DNA from: Bacillus litorisediminis
Lineage (GTDB): Bacteria > Bacillota > Bacilli > Bacillales > JC228
Direction: 5' to 3'
DNA: 64,000 nt
NCBI RefSeq assembly: GCF_022808645.1
Contig: NZ_JAKZKT010000016.1
Span: 1 to 64,000 of the forward strand
The notes under the pieces were generated by a model that was not told where the DNA came from, did no database searches, and was given only the letters and a program-made list of their open reading frames with translations. The translations under genes were made by a program, and so were the position numbers. This document shows positions 51,291 to 61,044 of the stretch, piece after piece. Positions within the stretch are counted from its first letter, which is position 1; each line of letters opens with the position of its first letter.

Positions 51291-51608
51291 GTGTTGGATT
51301 GATTTAATGGTGGAAGCAAAAAAAAATAGGTATTCGTATTATCGTGTGGAAAGCATAAATTAGATTTCTGTTAAACGAATGGGGAGGGTAGTAAAATAGT
51401 TCTCTAAAATAGGTTAAATTGTTCTTATAATATTTTACTATAGTTTAAGCAATTTTGATGGATTGGAATAGGGTATTCTTTATCCTTGGGAGGTAGATTA
51501 CATCCATACAAGATGTACTACAAGGCGGTTAACTACTCTGGTCAACCGCCTTGTAAATATTTCTTTCATCTTTTTAAATATTAAATAATCAAAGTTTTGT
51601 TCCCTATT
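51291..51608. other. Intergenic region with terminator
   Basis: AT-rich. The only clear element is the hairpin at 51520-51554 between convergent operons. No gene seen. Confidence 0.6.
51520..51554. terminator. Bidirectional terminator
   Basis: ACAAGGCGGTT (51520-51530) pairs perfectly with AACCGCCTTGT (51544-51554), loop of 13 nt. Confidence 0.75.
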
Positions 51609-52121
51609 TTATTTCAAGGTCTCAACTAGTGCATCTAAACTATCCCACGTTTGTGTAATGCCTTCCAGCAATCCCATGTCCAAAACAGCTTGAAGGGAAT
51701 CTGCTGAGTCGAATTCAGAACGGCTGACCAATTTTGTTTGACTGCCCAAATCGATGAATTCCATCGTGACCTCTGGAGAAGGCATGGACTCATTGATATT
51801 GCCTTCTGCATCCGAGAAATAATCATTATAGACAATCTTTTCTGGCTCAATAATTTCTTTATAAATGGTTTTGTTCCAAGATTCCATTCCATATTCTTCT
51901 TGATTCTTATCAACACATTTCATGCAGTAGTGCCATACGCCTCCCGGGCGAAAGTCCATGTTACAAAAGGGTAGTTCCCAACCATCCGTACTCCACCAGC
52001 GCTTTAAATGCTCTGGTTCCTTGAATAATTGAAATAGTTGATCACGTGGCATATCATAAACTCGTTCTAAAACAAGAAACCTTTCATTCTCTACTCTTGA
52101 AAGCATTTTGTTATTTGGCAT
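51609..52121 (-). CDS. SRPBCC/AHSA1-family protein, 170 aa
   Basis: START-like ligand-binding fold: FLVLERVYDMPRDQLFQLF at about 14-32, EHLKRWWSTDGW, the central MDFRPGGVWHYCM, and EFIDLGSQTKLVSRSEF before the C-terminal helix. Longer than the paralogue at 17452-17877. AAAGGAGG precedes the ATG. It is the second gene of an operon with the ArsR gene, 27 bp apart; in the other pair the order is reversed. Ligand unknown. Probably cytosolic. Confidence 0.85.
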   Translation of the reverse strand: MPNNKMLSRVENERFLVLERVYDMPRDQLFQLFKEPEHLKRWWSTDGWELPFCNMDFRPGGVWHYCMKCVDKNQEEYGMESWNKTIYKEIIEPEKIVYNDYFSDAEGNINESMPSPEVTMEFIDLGSQTKLVSRSEFDSADSLQAVLDMGLLEGITQTWDSLDALVETLK

Positions 52122-52148
52122 GCTTTTTCCTCCTTATTTTTTACTCGT

Positions 52149-52490
52149 TTATTGCTTTTTATTTTTCAATTCTTGTACATAATCGTCCAGGTTGTCGAAT
52201 TTCCTTTCCATATTCTTTTGAAAGGAAGTTACCCAATATTCTAATACCTGGAAAGGCTCAGATCGCAGCTTGTAATAACGACGATTAGCTTCTGGCTTTA
52301 CTTCTACAATTCCATTGTTACTTAGTACTTTTAAATGCTTGGATGCATGTGGCTGAGAAAGTTCCAGGCGATTAGCAATTTCTCCCACAGTTAGAGGTCC
52401 ATCACGCAACAGTTCAACGATAGCCATTCGATTTGGTTCAGCCAATGCAACCAGCATAGATACATCCATGCCTGGAATTTTACCTGACAT
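52149..52490 (-). CDS. ArsR-family transcriptional repressor
   Basis: 113 residues from ATG 52490, directly after GAGGTGAGC; the frame extends 70 codons upstream through AT-rich promoter sequence without a start signal. Winged helix: LVALAEPNRMAIVELLRDGP, LTVGEIANRLELSQPHASKHL with the recognition helix, wing EANRRYYKL. No metal-binding Cys motif. The C-terminal helix ENMERKFDNLDDYVQEL-type segment probably dimerises. Likely autoregulator of the ArsR-AHSA1 operon, perhaps through the 16-bp tandem repeats at 52569-52608. Confidence 0.85.
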   Translation of the reverse strand: MSGKIPGMDVSMLVALAEPNRMAIVELLRDGPLTVGEIANRLELSQPHASKHLKVLSNNGIVEVKPEANRRYYKLRSEPFQVLEYWVTSFQKNMERKFDNLDDYVQELKNKKQ

Positions 52491-52568
52491 GTCGCTCACC
52501 TCATTAAATAAATATCTATTTTTGTCATTGCATCCCCTTTCTGATATTTGACATATTAATGTGAGTCG

Positions 52569-52608
52569 AATATAACGCAAATGTAATATAACACAAATGG
52601 AATATAAC
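52569..52608. repeat. Tandem 16-bp repeats upstream of the ArsR gene
   Basis: AATATAAC starts at 52569, 52585 and 52601, exactly 16 bp apart. The intervening bases GCAAATGT and ACAAATGG are alike, giving two and a half copies. Located about 80-120 bp before the ArsR start. On the minus strand each copy also contains GTTATATT, so promoter elements may lie within. Confidence 0.7.
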
Positions 52609-52804
52609 TGTAAAGGGATATTATAAAATAAAATGATTTTAACTGTAAGAAAAAACTGAATATCTAACCCAGGGGATTTTTCGAATATTGATAGACACAC
52701 CTATTTGATAAAGGATTTAAGTTGTTATTTAAAGTATTGTTTCCACACTATAATCCGAATACCCAAAAAAATAAATATTTCCTCTAGCATTCCCCTCGGA
52801 ATAA

Positions 52805-52834
52805 TGTTAACCTATTTTTGTACATAGGTTAACA
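52805..52834. promoter_or_regulatory. BirA operator (biotin box) of bioY
   Basis: TGTTAACC (52805-52812), 14 nt, then GGTTAACA (52827-52834): the arms and the N14 spacing match the known BirA box TTGTTAACC-N14-GGTTAACAA of Bacillus. It lies 22 bp before the bioY start, so biotin-loaded BirA would repress. Confidence 0.85.
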
Positions 52835-52855
52835 ATCAAATGAAGGGGAGTTAAC

Positions 52856-53437
52856 ATGGAAAGAAACAATAAACTCAGAATGCTATTATATTGTGCTTTA
52901 TTTGCTGCCATTACTGGAATTCTCGCGCAGATTACGATTCCGCTTCCGCTGATACCCATAACAGGGCAAACTTTAGCGGTAGGGCTGACTGCTACCATTT
53001 TAGGGAGCCGCTATGGAGCCATTGCGATGATTGTCTATGCGGCAATTGGAGCAGTAGGGGTTCCGGTATTTACACAGGCTAGTGCTGGGTTTCATGTGTT
53101 AGTCGGTCCAACGGGGGGATTCATTATTGGATTTATTGTGACTGCATATGTCACTGGTTTGATCCTTGAAAAAACCAAATTTACGATTTCAATGGCGATG
53201 ATTGCAAATTTGGCCGGAATGATTATTACTTTGGCGTTGGGCGGTATTCAATATAAATTTGTGGCAGACGTGTCATGGACAGCTGCCATGAGTGTAGCTG
53301 TAACACCATTTATTTTAGGCGGGATTGTAAAAGCTTATTTGGCCAGTCTGGTCGGCATTAAGGTTAGAGAACGATTAGTCCAGGCGAGGCTGCTTGAGGG
53401 TGAGAGAAGAATTGAGCGAAATAAAAATATTGCTTAG
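52856..53437 (+). CDS. bioY: Biotin ECF transporter substrate-binding subunit BioY
   Basis: 193 residues with six predicted membrane helices. Family landmarks: AAITGILAQITIPLPLIPIT at about 20-39, then GQTLAVGLTATILGSRYG, the PTGGFIIGF stretch near 80-90 and LALGGIQYK. It is the S-component that binds biotin and docks on the shared EcfAA'T module, which is not in this window. AAGGGGAG precedes the ATG, and a BirA box overlaps the promoter region. Monocistronic. Substrate assignment is strengthened by the operator. Confidence 0.92.
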   Translation: MERNNKLRMLLYCALFAAITGILAQITIPLPLIPITGQTLAVGLTATILGSRYGAIAMIVYAAIGAVGVPVFTQASAGFHVLVGPTGGFIIGFIVTAYVTGLILEKTKFTISMAMIANLAGMIITLALGGIQYKFVADVSWTAAMSVAVTPFILGGIVKAYLASLVGIKVRERLVQARLLEGERRIERNKNIA

Positions 53438-53477
53438 ACAAGGGGATAATTATCTCCTGCCTTTTCTGCCATAAACT

Positions 53478-53524
53478 AATGCTTAAATAGGGGCCCTATT
53501 ACGATCGGCCCTTATTTAAGCATT
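53478..53524 (-). terminator. Bidirectional terminator at bioY / CdaR-type gene
   Basis: AATGCTTAAATA with further GGGGCC pairs to the region ending TATTTAAGCATT at about 53524. The right arm contains the stop codon of the minus-strand regulator gene. Confidence 0.7.
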
Positions 53525-55353
53525 TTGTACATATTAACAGCCAAATATAAATTAAGCAGGTCATTTGGATCTTGAAAACTAATCCCTAATATAGATTCTA
53601 TCCGTTTTATTCGATAGGAAAGAGTATTTAAATGAATATGTAATTTCTCAGCCGTTATTTTCAGCTTCTGATTATTTTCCAAATAAATGAGTAATGTCTC
53701 AATAAACTCTTCCTTTTGTTGGTTTTCATATTGTAATAAAGGACCAAGAATATCTGTCAGAAAATCCAAGAGTTCTTCATTGGTATTATTTAAATAAAGC
53801 CTCTTTGCTCCTAATTCATCAAAGAAAAGAATTGTATCATTTATTTTCTTGTTCCTAATATAGGATAGACATCGGATTGCCTGCTGTGAAGATTTAAAAA
53901 CATGATCCAGCCCTTTCTGAATGCCTCCAATCCCCACTGCTACAGTCAAACCCTTGAAATCTTTTTCCACTTGATTTAAAAGTTGGTTACATTTTTCGAT
54001 TAAAAATGATTTTATTTTTTCTAGCTTCGATTCATCTTTGAAAGAAAGAATGACGATAATATGATTTTTTCTATTAACAGCTAGTCCAGTGGCAAATCCA
54101 TTTAAAAAGAGATGCCTCACGAGGTTCAGTAATTTTTTATGGATGGTATAGTTTATCTTTCTAGACCTCTCATAATTATGGATAAGCGGTTCATAATCAA
54201 TATAAACAACCTGGTATAGGCGTTCTTGCTCAAGATTTAACTGTAATGCTCTTTTTCTTAAGCTATCGCTAAATTTCCCGCCCTGAAAAAGCTCTTCAAT
54301 AAATTCGCCTTTTAAACTTTGCTCGATCTCATAAAGATTTTGTTCCTTTAATAATTCTAAAGAAATAATCGTGCAGGCGTGACTTAAAGCAGCGATATGT
54401 ATTTCATTTAGTTTGTGGGAGGACACGGTAACTAAATATCCTAGAAGGTTTGTCTTGCTGCCGATTGGGAATAAGGAAAGATCATATTTTCGATCTCTCC
54501 CGAATGAGACAGACATCTGTTTTTGGACAGAATCGTTGCTCAAATGGGGGACAATATATTCAATAAAGGAGTTCATTTCTAAATCAAGCTCGTCTATTTT
54601 GTAGGAAATTAATATCTCTCCATAATTATCGAGTAAAAGAGTAGGGGCGTTGATGGTTGACTGAATATACATTAGGATTTCATTCAAACCTTCTCCGTTT
54701 AACACAATATTGGATAATCTTTGATGTAACTCAATGGAATGTGAAAGAAGCTGATTTTGCCGGGTGATTTCCTGGTTGAGGCTTTCAAGAAGTTTAATAG
54801 ATTTTTCCTTTTCTTTATATAATGCAGTCCTTTCTAAAGCAATTCCTACCTGATGAGTAATGGCTTCTAATAGCTCCCTATCTTCCATCGTAAAAGACTT
54901 GTTTTTTGAAAAACAATCAAGCGTAATAATGCCAATACACTTTTCTTTTATGAAAATGGGGGCACAGATGGCTGAGTAGACAGTTGAGCGAATAGCTGAA
55001 TTGTGCATTTCCTGATTGTAAGGGGAAAAGGATTGCTGGGCTCCAAATATTTCCTCGCGATTAGAAAAAATTAAAGTTCTCCGCTTTTTAAAAGCAAGTC
55101 CTGTCATAGATTCACCAGGTTTTATTCGGACAAGCTTTAGAATGTTTTCATTAAAACCGTATGAACTTTTCGGGACTAACTGCTGCTTCTTTTCATCAAA
55201 TAAAAAGAGGATTCCGCCATCTGCACCGTCAATAATTGGAATGATTTCGGAAATAATCAAGTCAACCACTGTATCAATATCTAAGGTTGAATTTAATATG
55301 TTGGAAACATGAATTAAATATTGTAGCTGTAATTTATTAAGTGATTGATTCAT
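53512..55353 (-). CDS. GAF-domain CdaR/PucR-type transcriptional regulator
   Basis: 613 residues from ATG 55353 (GGGGGC upstream; an in-frame TTG lies four codons earlier). An N-terminal GAF sensor domain covers about 25-170 (DTVVDLIISEIIPIIDGADG, SMTGLAFKKRR), then a coiled coil at about 175-205, a middle GGDEF-like CdaR region at about 340-480, and the C-terminal PucR helix-turn-helix NQKLKITAEKLHIHLNTL-SYRIKRIESIL. It diverges from the Dpp-type transporter and hydrolase cluster with about 200 bp between them, so it is the likely activator of that cluster, sensing its substrate. The signal is unknown. Confidence 0.82.
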   Translation of the reverse strand: MNQSLNKLQLQYLIHVSNILNSTLDIDTVVDLIISEIIPIIDGADGGILFLFDEKKQQLVPKSSYGFNENILKLVRIKPGESMTGLAFKKRRTLIFSNREEIFGAQQSFSPYNQEMHNSAIRSTVYSAICAPIFIKEKCIGIITLDCFSKNKSFTMEDRELLEAITHQVGIALERTALYKEKEKSIKLLESLNQEITRQNQLLSHSIELHQRLSNIVLNGEGLNEILMYIQSTINAPTLLLDNYGEILISYKIDELDLEMNSFIEYIVPHLSNDSVQKQMSVSFGRDRKYDLSLFPIGSKTNLLGYLVTVSSHKLNEIHIAALSHACTIISLELLKEQNLYEIEQSLKGEFIEELFQGGKFSDSLRKRALQLNLEQERLYQVVYIDYEPLIHNYERSRKINYTIHKKLLNLVRHLFLNGFATGLAVNRKNHIIVILSFKDESKLEKIKSFLIEKCNQLLNQVEKDFKGLTVAVGIGGIQKGLDHVFKSSQQAIRCLSYIRNKKINDTILFFDELGAKRLYLNNTNEELLDFLTDILGPLLQYENQQKEEFIETLLIYLENNQKLKITAEKLHIHLNTLSYRIKRIESILGISFQDPNDLLNLYLAVNMYKMLK

Positions 55354-55569
55354 AACTGCCCCCAAACAAAAGAGTTACTATTAAAACTATACTTAATTTT
55401 GTGAATTTTAACAAGAAATAGATTTCCATTTTGGTAGTAACCACATAGATAAAATTTATGGAATTGGTAGACTGAAAATAAAGATATTTCAGATAAATAG
55501 AGAAAGGATGATTTTAATTCAGATATTTAATAGGTCATTATCTAGCAATCTTATAGGAGGGAAAATACT

Positions 55570-57138
55570 ATGGTAAGAAAAAATCTATTTGTATTATTCT
55601 CGTTCATTTTACTAGTGTTGATAGCAGCCGGATGTACACCTGAAACTGCTGGGGATATGACAGATAGTAATACGAATGATGATGCCGCGGATGAGGGTTC
55701 GTCATCAGCAAGAGATGACATTGTTATTGGAATTGAAGCAGATGCGGTCACAATGCTCGCTAATACGGACGTGAATTATGTAAATGATGTGCAAATTAGA
55801 AACATTTATGATCCATTAATTGAAAGAGATAATGAGGGCAGTTTTATTCCAGGACTAGCTACCGAATGGAAAAATATCGATGAGCTTACTTGGGAATTTA
55901 CTTTAAGAGATGATGTTACCTTCCATAATGGAAAACCTTTTACCGCAGAAGATGTTAAACAAAATATTGAATACATTTTAAAAGAAGAAAATAATTCATT
56001 TTATCGTTCAAGATGGACGGCATTTAAAGAGGTAAAAGTTGTTGATGATTACAAGGTTCAAATCATCACACATGAACCGCTGCCCAATTTATTATTGCGC
56101 ATTGCGGATGATCTATTAATTATGGATATGGAACATGTTCAGGAAGTAGGGCTTGAAGAAGCAGCCAAAAATCCAATAGGTACTGGAGCATACAAGTTTT
56201 CAGAGTGGCAAAGGGATCAGTATTTAAAGCTCGAAGCTAATGAAGATTATTGGAATGGTGCCCCTGTTATTAAAGAGGTTACGTTTAGATATATCCCAGA
56301 ATTTAGTAGCCGGTTGGCGGCATTTTTAAGCGGAGAAGTTGACTTATTTAAAAATATTCCGGTTGATTCAGTTGATAGAGTAGAAAATGACGAAAATTCA
56401 AAAATTGAAATGATTGGCTCTTCACGAATTAATTATGTAGCACTCAATACCTTTTATGATGGGCCACTCCAGGATAAAAAGGTTCGTCAGGCCATAAGTC
56501 ATGCAGTCAATGTCGATGAATTACTGGAAAGTGTTTTAAACGGATACGGAACAAAGATGACGGGCCCGCTTTCTAAAATTAATGCGGACTATGCCGAAAC
56601 GGAAGGATATGAATATAATCCCGATAAGGCTGTTCAATTATTAGAAGAAGCCGGTTATGATCCATCTGAAATGACATTGCAATTAGACACTCCGAATGGC
56701 CGGTACCCAATGGATACTCATGTGGCACAAGCCATTGCAGCACAATTGCAGGAAATTGGTATAACAGTCAATGTTCAAGTAAATGAATGGGGGAATCATT
56801 TAGCTAAAATCCGTCAGCGTGAGATGGGTGATATGTTCATCCTCGGCTGGGGTCCCGCTTTTGATGCGCAAGGCACGATTGAAAACTTATTCACACAAGA
56901 GGCACCGTACAGCGGTTTTTATGATCCAGAGGTTCAAGACTTAATCTCAAAGGCAATCCCAATTTTTGATCCTGAAGAAAGAAAGCAAGCATGGGCTGAA
57001 CTTCAGAATAGACTTGTTGAGGAAGCTGCATGGATCTATTTATGGCAGCAAGGTGATTTATACGCTGTCAGAAAGAACTTGAACTTCCAACCGCGAATTG
57101 ATGAAAAAATGCTTGTCCATACCATGAGCTGGAACTAA
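55570..57138 (+). CDS. Oligopeptide/dipeptide-type ABC substrate-binding lipoprotein
   Basis: 522 residues, SBP_bac_5 family (OppA/DppA). Lipoprotein signal with IAAGC, lipidated Cys at 22, then an acidic linker. Domain landmarks: WEFTLRDDVTFHNGKPFTAE near 115-135, NPIGTGAYKF, and VRQAISHAVNVDELL. It captures a peptide or other small ligand outside and feeds DppBCDF encoded downstream. GGAGGG precedes the start, and an 8-bp hairpin after the stop probably elevates its expression relative to the permeases. Ligand unknown; the downstream M24/cysteine hydrolases suggest an amide or guanidino compound. Confidence 0.88.
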   Translation: MVRKNLFVLFSFILLVLIAAGCTPETAGDMTDSNTNDDAADEGSSSARDDIVIGIEADAVTMLANTDVNYVNDVQIRNIYDPLIERDNEGSFIPGLATEWKNIDELTWEFTLRDDVTFHNGKPFTAEDVKQNIEYILKEENNSFYRSRWTAFKEVKVVDDYKVQIITHEPLPNLLLRIADDLLIMDMEHVQEVGLEEAAKNPIGTGAYKFSEWQRDQYLKLEANEDYWNGAPVIKEVTFRYIPEFSSRLAAFLSGEVDLFKNIPVDSVDRVENDENSKIEMIGSSRINYVALNTFYDGPLQDKKVRQAISHAVNVDELLESVLNGYGTKMTGPLSKINADYAETEGYEYNPDKAVQLLEEAGYDPSEMTLQLDTPNGRYPMDTHVAQAIAAQLQEIGITVNVQVNEWGNHLAKIRQREMGDMFILGWGPAFDAQGTIENLFTQEAPYSGFYDPEVQDLISKAIPIFDPEERKQAWAELQNRLVEEAAWIYLWQQGDLYAVRKNLNFQPRIDEKMLVHTMSWN

Positions 57139-57142
57139 TGAT

Positions 57143-57164
57143 AGGAGGGTTTTGATACCCTCCT
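57143..57164 (+). terminator. Intercistronic hairpin after the binding-protein gene
   Basis: AGGAGGGT (57143-57150) pairs with ACCCTCCT (57157-57164), 6-nt loop, no long T-run. It resembles the hairpin after tctC and is likely a partial terminator or stabiliser. Confidence 0.6.
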
Positions 57165-57192
57165 TCCATCTTTAAATGATAGGAGGTATGAC

Positions 57193-58110
57193 ATGTTAGA
57201 TTTTGTTGTAAAAAGATCCCTTCAGGTGGTTTTAGTAGTGTTTTTGGCATTAACAGCTGTGTTCTTTTTAATTCGTCTATCTGGGGATCCAACTGCACTT
57301 TTCTTACCGCCGGATGCCCCAAAGGACCAGTTGGCTGAATATCGAGAGGCACTAGGTTTTGACCGGCCACTTATTGTTCAATACGGGGAATTCATGATTA
57401 ATGCCGTACAAGGTGATTTTGGCGAATCATTGCGTTCACGCGAGCCAGCATTAGCCATTGTATTAGATCGAATACCTGCAACGTTTCAGCTGGCTTTTTC
57501 AGCGCTTGCCCTTTCGATTTTAATAGCGATTCCAATCGGGATTATATCCGCATACAAACGAAATTCAATATATGACCAAGTAGGGGTTGCTTTTACCGTA
57601 TTAGGTCAGGCCGTACCAAGTTTCTGGTTAGGGATTATTTTAATCCTCATTTTTGCAGCAACATTAAACTGGCTTCCTTCTGGTGGCGGAGGATCGGTGA
57701 CTCATATGATATTACCGATGATTACACTAGCCGCTTACAGTGTTGCCAGATTCGCCCGTTTTACAAGATCAACGATGCTCGATGTACTTCGAAAAGATTA
57801 TATTCGTACGGCAAAAGCTTCAGGGGTACCTGTTCGGAAAGTGTTATCCAGATACGCTTTAAAAAATGCTCTCCTTCCCATCATTACACTCGTAGCGTTA
57901 GACTTAGGGGTTTTACTAGGCGGGGCAGTTATCACGGAAACCGTTTTTTCCTGGCCAGGCATCGGGAGACTTCTCATGCAGTCGCTGATGAACCGTGACT
58001 TCCCAGTTGTCCTTGCAGGGGTTTTTATTATCGCGTTAATATACTCCATCATCAACTTCCTGGCAGATATCCTATATGCCTATGTGAACCCACAAATCCG
58101 TTTGAAATAG
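57193..58110 (+). CDS. Dpp/Opp-type ABC permease (DppB-like)
   Basis: 305 residues with six membrane helices. Starts MLDFVVKRSLQVVLVVFLAL and has the usual GDPTALFLPPDAPK loop. The EAA coupling motif is DYIRTAKASGVPVRKVL at about 197-213, followed by ETVFSWPGIGRLLMQSL. AGGAGGT precedes the ATG. Pairs with the next gene (14 bp on) to form the channel of the importer. Inner membrane. Confidence 0.9.
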   Translation: MLDFVVKRSLQVVLVVFLALTAVFFLIRLSGDPTALFLPPDAPKDQLAEYREALGFDRPLIVQYGEFMINAVQGDFGESLRSREPALAIVLDRIPATFQLAFSALALSILIAIPIGIISAYKRNSIYDQVGVAFTVLGQAVPSFWLGIILILIFAATLNWLPSGGGGSVTHMILPMITLAAYSVARFARFTRSTMLDVLRKDYIRTAKASGVPVRKVLSRYALKNALLPIITLVALDLGVLLGGAVITETVFSWPGIGRLLMQSLMNRDFPVVLAGVFIIALIYSIINFLADILYAYVNPQIRLK

Positions 58111-58123
58111 GGGGGACGAACAC

Positions 58124-59032
58124 TTGGGTAACATAATAATCGATAAAAACACAGAGCAGGCAATCGAAATTAAAACGTCTAAACAACAATCACTATGGCA
58201 ATTTTTAATCAAACAATTGATGAAAAGTCGTACCGGTTTATTTGGCGCTTTCATCATTGTCATTCTCCTTGTGCTAGGGCTTTTTGGGCAATGGCTCGCT
58301 CCGTACGATCCAGAATTAGCGGACTTTAGTAAAAAGCTCCTTCCTCCTATGACAGATGGCCATTTGTTAGGAACGGATCAGCTTGGCCGTGATATTTTGT
58401 CCCGGATTATTTACGGAACTAAAATATCGCTCATCATTGGGATATCCACTGTGTTCTTCGCTGGTTTAATTGGTACCATTATTGGAATAGTTGCCGGTTA
58501 CTTTAGAGGCTGGATTGACGCAGTACTAATGCGGATTGTAGACGTAATGCTTGCCTTCCCATTTATCCTGCTGGTTCTCGTTATCAATGCAGTAATAGGG
58601 ACAGGTCTAAGAAACATTATTATTTCGCTTGTTATCGGGGGGTGGGTCATTTACGCCAGGGTCGTACGAAGTGAAGTACTAGCTTTAAGAGAAAAGGAAT
58701 TTATTCTCTCTTGTGTAGCTACTGGGGTCAGAAGAAGAGAAATTATCTTAAAGCATATTGTTCCGAACCTATTTACCCCGATCATCGTCTTGTCTTCATT
58801 GCAAATTGCGACCTTTATTATTGCTGAGGCCTCCGTCAGTTTCTTGGGCTTCGGGGTACAGCCGCCAACACCCGCTTGGGGGAACATGCTCAATGAAGGA
58901 AAGGATTATATCTATAGTGCATGGTGGTTAATAACGTTCCCAGGTGTGGCCATTGTAATTACAGCATTAGGGGTCAACCTGTTTGGAGATTGGCTGCGAG
59001 ATGTATTAGATCCGGAACTGAAGGGTGATTAA
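58124..59032 (+). CDS. Dpp/Opp-type ABC permease (DppC-like)
   Basis: 302 residues from TTG 58124, 6 bp after GGGGGACG. An extra cytosolic N-terminus of about 35 residues precedes helix 1. Family landmarks: LAPYDPELADFSKKLLPP, GTDQLGRDILSRIIYGTK at about 86-103, the EAA loop EFILSCVATGVRRREIIL and AEASVSFLGFGVQPPTPAWG. Second channel subunit, followed by the two ATPase genes. Confidence 0.9.
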   Translation: MGNIIIDKNTEQAIEIKTSKQQSLWQFLIKQLMKSRTGLFGAFIIVILLVLGLFGQWLAPYDPELADFSKKLLPPMTDGHLLGTDQLGRDILSRIIYGTKISLIIGISTVFFAGLIGTIIGIVAGYFRGWIDAVLMRIVDVMLAFPFILLVLVINAVIGTGLRNIIISLVIGGWVIYARVVRSEVLALREKEFILSCVATGVRRREIILKHIVPNLFTPIIVLSSLQIATFIIAEASVSFLGFGVQPPTPAWGNMLNEGKDYIYSAWWLITFPGVAIVITALGVNLFGDWLRDVLDPELKGD

Positions 59033-59067
59033 GGAAGGCGCCTCTGAAAGGAGAGGAATGTTTACGT

Positions 59068-60078
59068 ATGGTAAATACGGTATTGAAAGTTGAAAATCTT
59101 AAAACCTATTTTAAAACTTCTGCAGGGATAGTGAAAGCGGTAAATGGCATTGATTTTGAAGTGAATGAAGGAGAAACCGTTGGACTTGTCGGTGAATCAG
59201 GATGTGGTAAAAGTGTAACCTCTTTATCAATCATGGGACTTTTACCCGAACCGATTGGCTATATTGAGGATGGACGGATCCTGTTGGAGAATAAGGATCT
59301 TACCAAACTATCTGAAAAAGAAATGCGGAAGCTTCGCGGTAATGATATTGCAATGATTTTCCAAGAGCCAATGACATCTTTAAACCCTGTTTTCACAATC
59401 GGTCAACAGTTAAGTGAGCCTCTTTTACAGCATACCAACCTAAAGAAAAAAGAAATCCGTAAAAAAATCATTGAAATGTTAAAACAGGTTGGGATTCCAC
59501 GAGCGGAGCAAATCATTGATGAGTATCCGCATCAGCTTTCGGGCGGTATGAGACAGAGGGTCATGATTTCGTTAGCAATTGTTTGTCAGCCTAAGCTTTT
59601 AATAGCTGATGAGCCGACTACAGCGTTGGATGTAACGATTCAAGCTCAAATTTTAGAGCTGATGAAAGATATTACGAAGAAAAATCAAATGTCGACGGTA
59701 CTGATTACGCATGACCTTGGAGTTGTAGCGGAAATGTGTGATCGCGTCATTGTCATGTACGCCGGACAGATTGTGGAAAGTACAGACGTTCGAACGCTTT
59801 TTAACAATCCGAAGCATCCTTACTCTCAAGGACTGCTGGATTCAATGCCAAATGCAAATGATCGAAAAAAAGAGCTGAGGTCGATTAAAGGAAGTGTTCC
59901 GCGCCCAGATGAGCTGCCAAAAGGATGCACCTTTGCTCCGCGTTGTCCAAAGGTATTTAAAAAATGTCTCGAGGAAAGACCTCCCCTATTTCAGTTAGAA
60001 AATCAATCATGCCGATGTTGGATTTATCAGGATGAGGAGGTAGTTGCTAGTGGCAGCCAGTCCATTGTTAGAAGTTAA
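59068..60078 (+). CDS. Dpp/Opp-type ABC ATPase (DppD-like)
   Basis: 336 residues. Walker A GESGCGKS at about 39-46, Q-loop [11 protein letters not shown], signature LSGGMRQRV, Walker [13 protein letters not shown] and switch His in LITHDLGVV. The C-terminal OppD/F region has the Cys cluster [15 protein letters not shown], seen in many Dpp/Opp ATPases, which may bind an iron-sulphur cluster. GGAGAGG precedes the ATG. The end overlaps the next ATPase gene by about 29 bp. Confidence 0.9.
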   Translation: MVNTVLKVENLKTYFKTSAGIVKAVNGIDFEVNEGETVGLVGESGCGKSVTSLSIMGLLPEPIGYIEDGRILLENKDLTKLSEKEMRKLRGNDIAMIFQEPMTSLNPVFTIGQQLSEPLLQHTNLKKKEIRKKIIEMLKQVGIPRAEQIIDEYPHQLSGGMRQRVMISLAIVCQPKLLIADEPTTALDVTIQAQILELMKDITKKNQMSTVLITHDLGVVAEMCDRVIVMYAGQIVESTDVRTLFNNPKHPYSQGLLDSMPNANDRKKELRSIKGSVPRPDELPKGCTFAPRCPKVFKKCLEERPPLFQLENQSCRCWIYQDEEVVASGSQSIVRS

Positions 60079-61021
60079 AAATCTGAAAAAATACTATGAG
60101 GTGGACCAAGGTTGGTTTAAACCGAAAACATATGTAAAAGCGGTAGACGATATTTCATTTACCGTTTATAAAGGGGAAACATTCGGTTTGGTTGGTGAAA
60201 GTGGTTGCGGGAAATCAACAACGGGAAGAACCCTTCTTCGTTTAAATGCCCCGACAGATGGAAGTATTCTATTTGAAAATAAGGATATCAGTAAGCTTCC
60301 ATATGAAGAAATGCGGAAACTGAGAAGACGGATTCAGATGGTTTTCCAGGATCCCTATGCTTCATTAAATCCGAAAAAAACCATCCGCCAAATTTTAACT
60401 GAGCCATTGCGAGTCCATGGTCTGCATACAAAAGAGGAACGTGTCAAAAAAGCGATTGAAATCCTAGAGATTGTGGGGTTATCGGAATACCATCTAGATC
60501 GTTATCCTCATGAGTTTTCTGGCGGTCAAAGGCAGAGAATCGGGATTGCCCGGGCTGTTATTTTGCAGCCGGACTTGATTGTAACGGATGAACCAGTTTC
60601 GGCCCTGGATGTCTCCATCCAATCTCAAGTTATTAATCTATTATTAAAGCTTCAGAAGGAATTTAATTTAACATATATTTTTATTTCTCACGATTTGAGT
60701 GTAGTCAAGCACATTACTGACAGGGTAGCCGTGATGTATTTAGGTAAAATCGTGGAGCTAGCGAGTACAGAAGAGCTTTTTGAAAATCCAAAGCATCCGT
60801 ATACGAAGGCGCTTATTTCAGCTGTACCGGTTTCCCACCCGGATGAAAAGAGAGAACGAATCATTTTAACGGGTGATGTCCCGAGCCCGGCTAATCCGCC
60901 TAAGGGCTGTTCGTTCCATCCTCGTTGTTCGGAATGTATGGCTATCTGTCAAACAAAAGCACCTCCTGTAATTGAAATGGAAAATGGTCATACAGTTGCT
61001 TGCCATTTGTTTTCAAAATAA
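60050..61021 (+). CDS. Dpp/Opp-type ABC ATPase (DppF-like)
   Basis: 323 residues from GTG 60050 (GAGGAGG 9 bp upstream); the in-frame TTG at 60044 is too near. Walker [11 protein letters not shown]-loop [11 protein letters not shown], signature FSGGQRQRI, Walker [13 protein letters not shown], switch His in FISHDLSVV, and the C-terminal [15 protein letters not shown] Cys cluster. Heterodimerises with the preceding ATPase. It is translated from inside the end of that gene. The first M24 hydrolase gene starts 23 bp later. Confidence 0.9.
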   Translation: MAASPLLEVKNLKKYYEVDQGWFKPKTYVKAVDDISFTVYKGETFGLVGESGCGKSTTGRTLLRLNAPTDGSILFENKDISKLPYEEMRKLRRRIQMVFQDPYASLNPKKTIRQILTEPLRVHGLHTKEERVKKAIEILEIVGLSEYHLDRYPHEFSGGQRQRIGIARAVILQPDLIVTDEPVSALDVSIQSQVINLLLKLQKEFNLTYIFISHDLSVVKHITDRVAVMYLGKIVELASTEELFENPKHPYTKALISAVPVSHPDEKRERIILTGDVPSPANPPKGCSFHPRCSECMAICQTKAPPVIEMENGHTVACHLFSK

Positions 61022-61044
61022 ATTTTAAAAAGTGAGGGAAAAGC

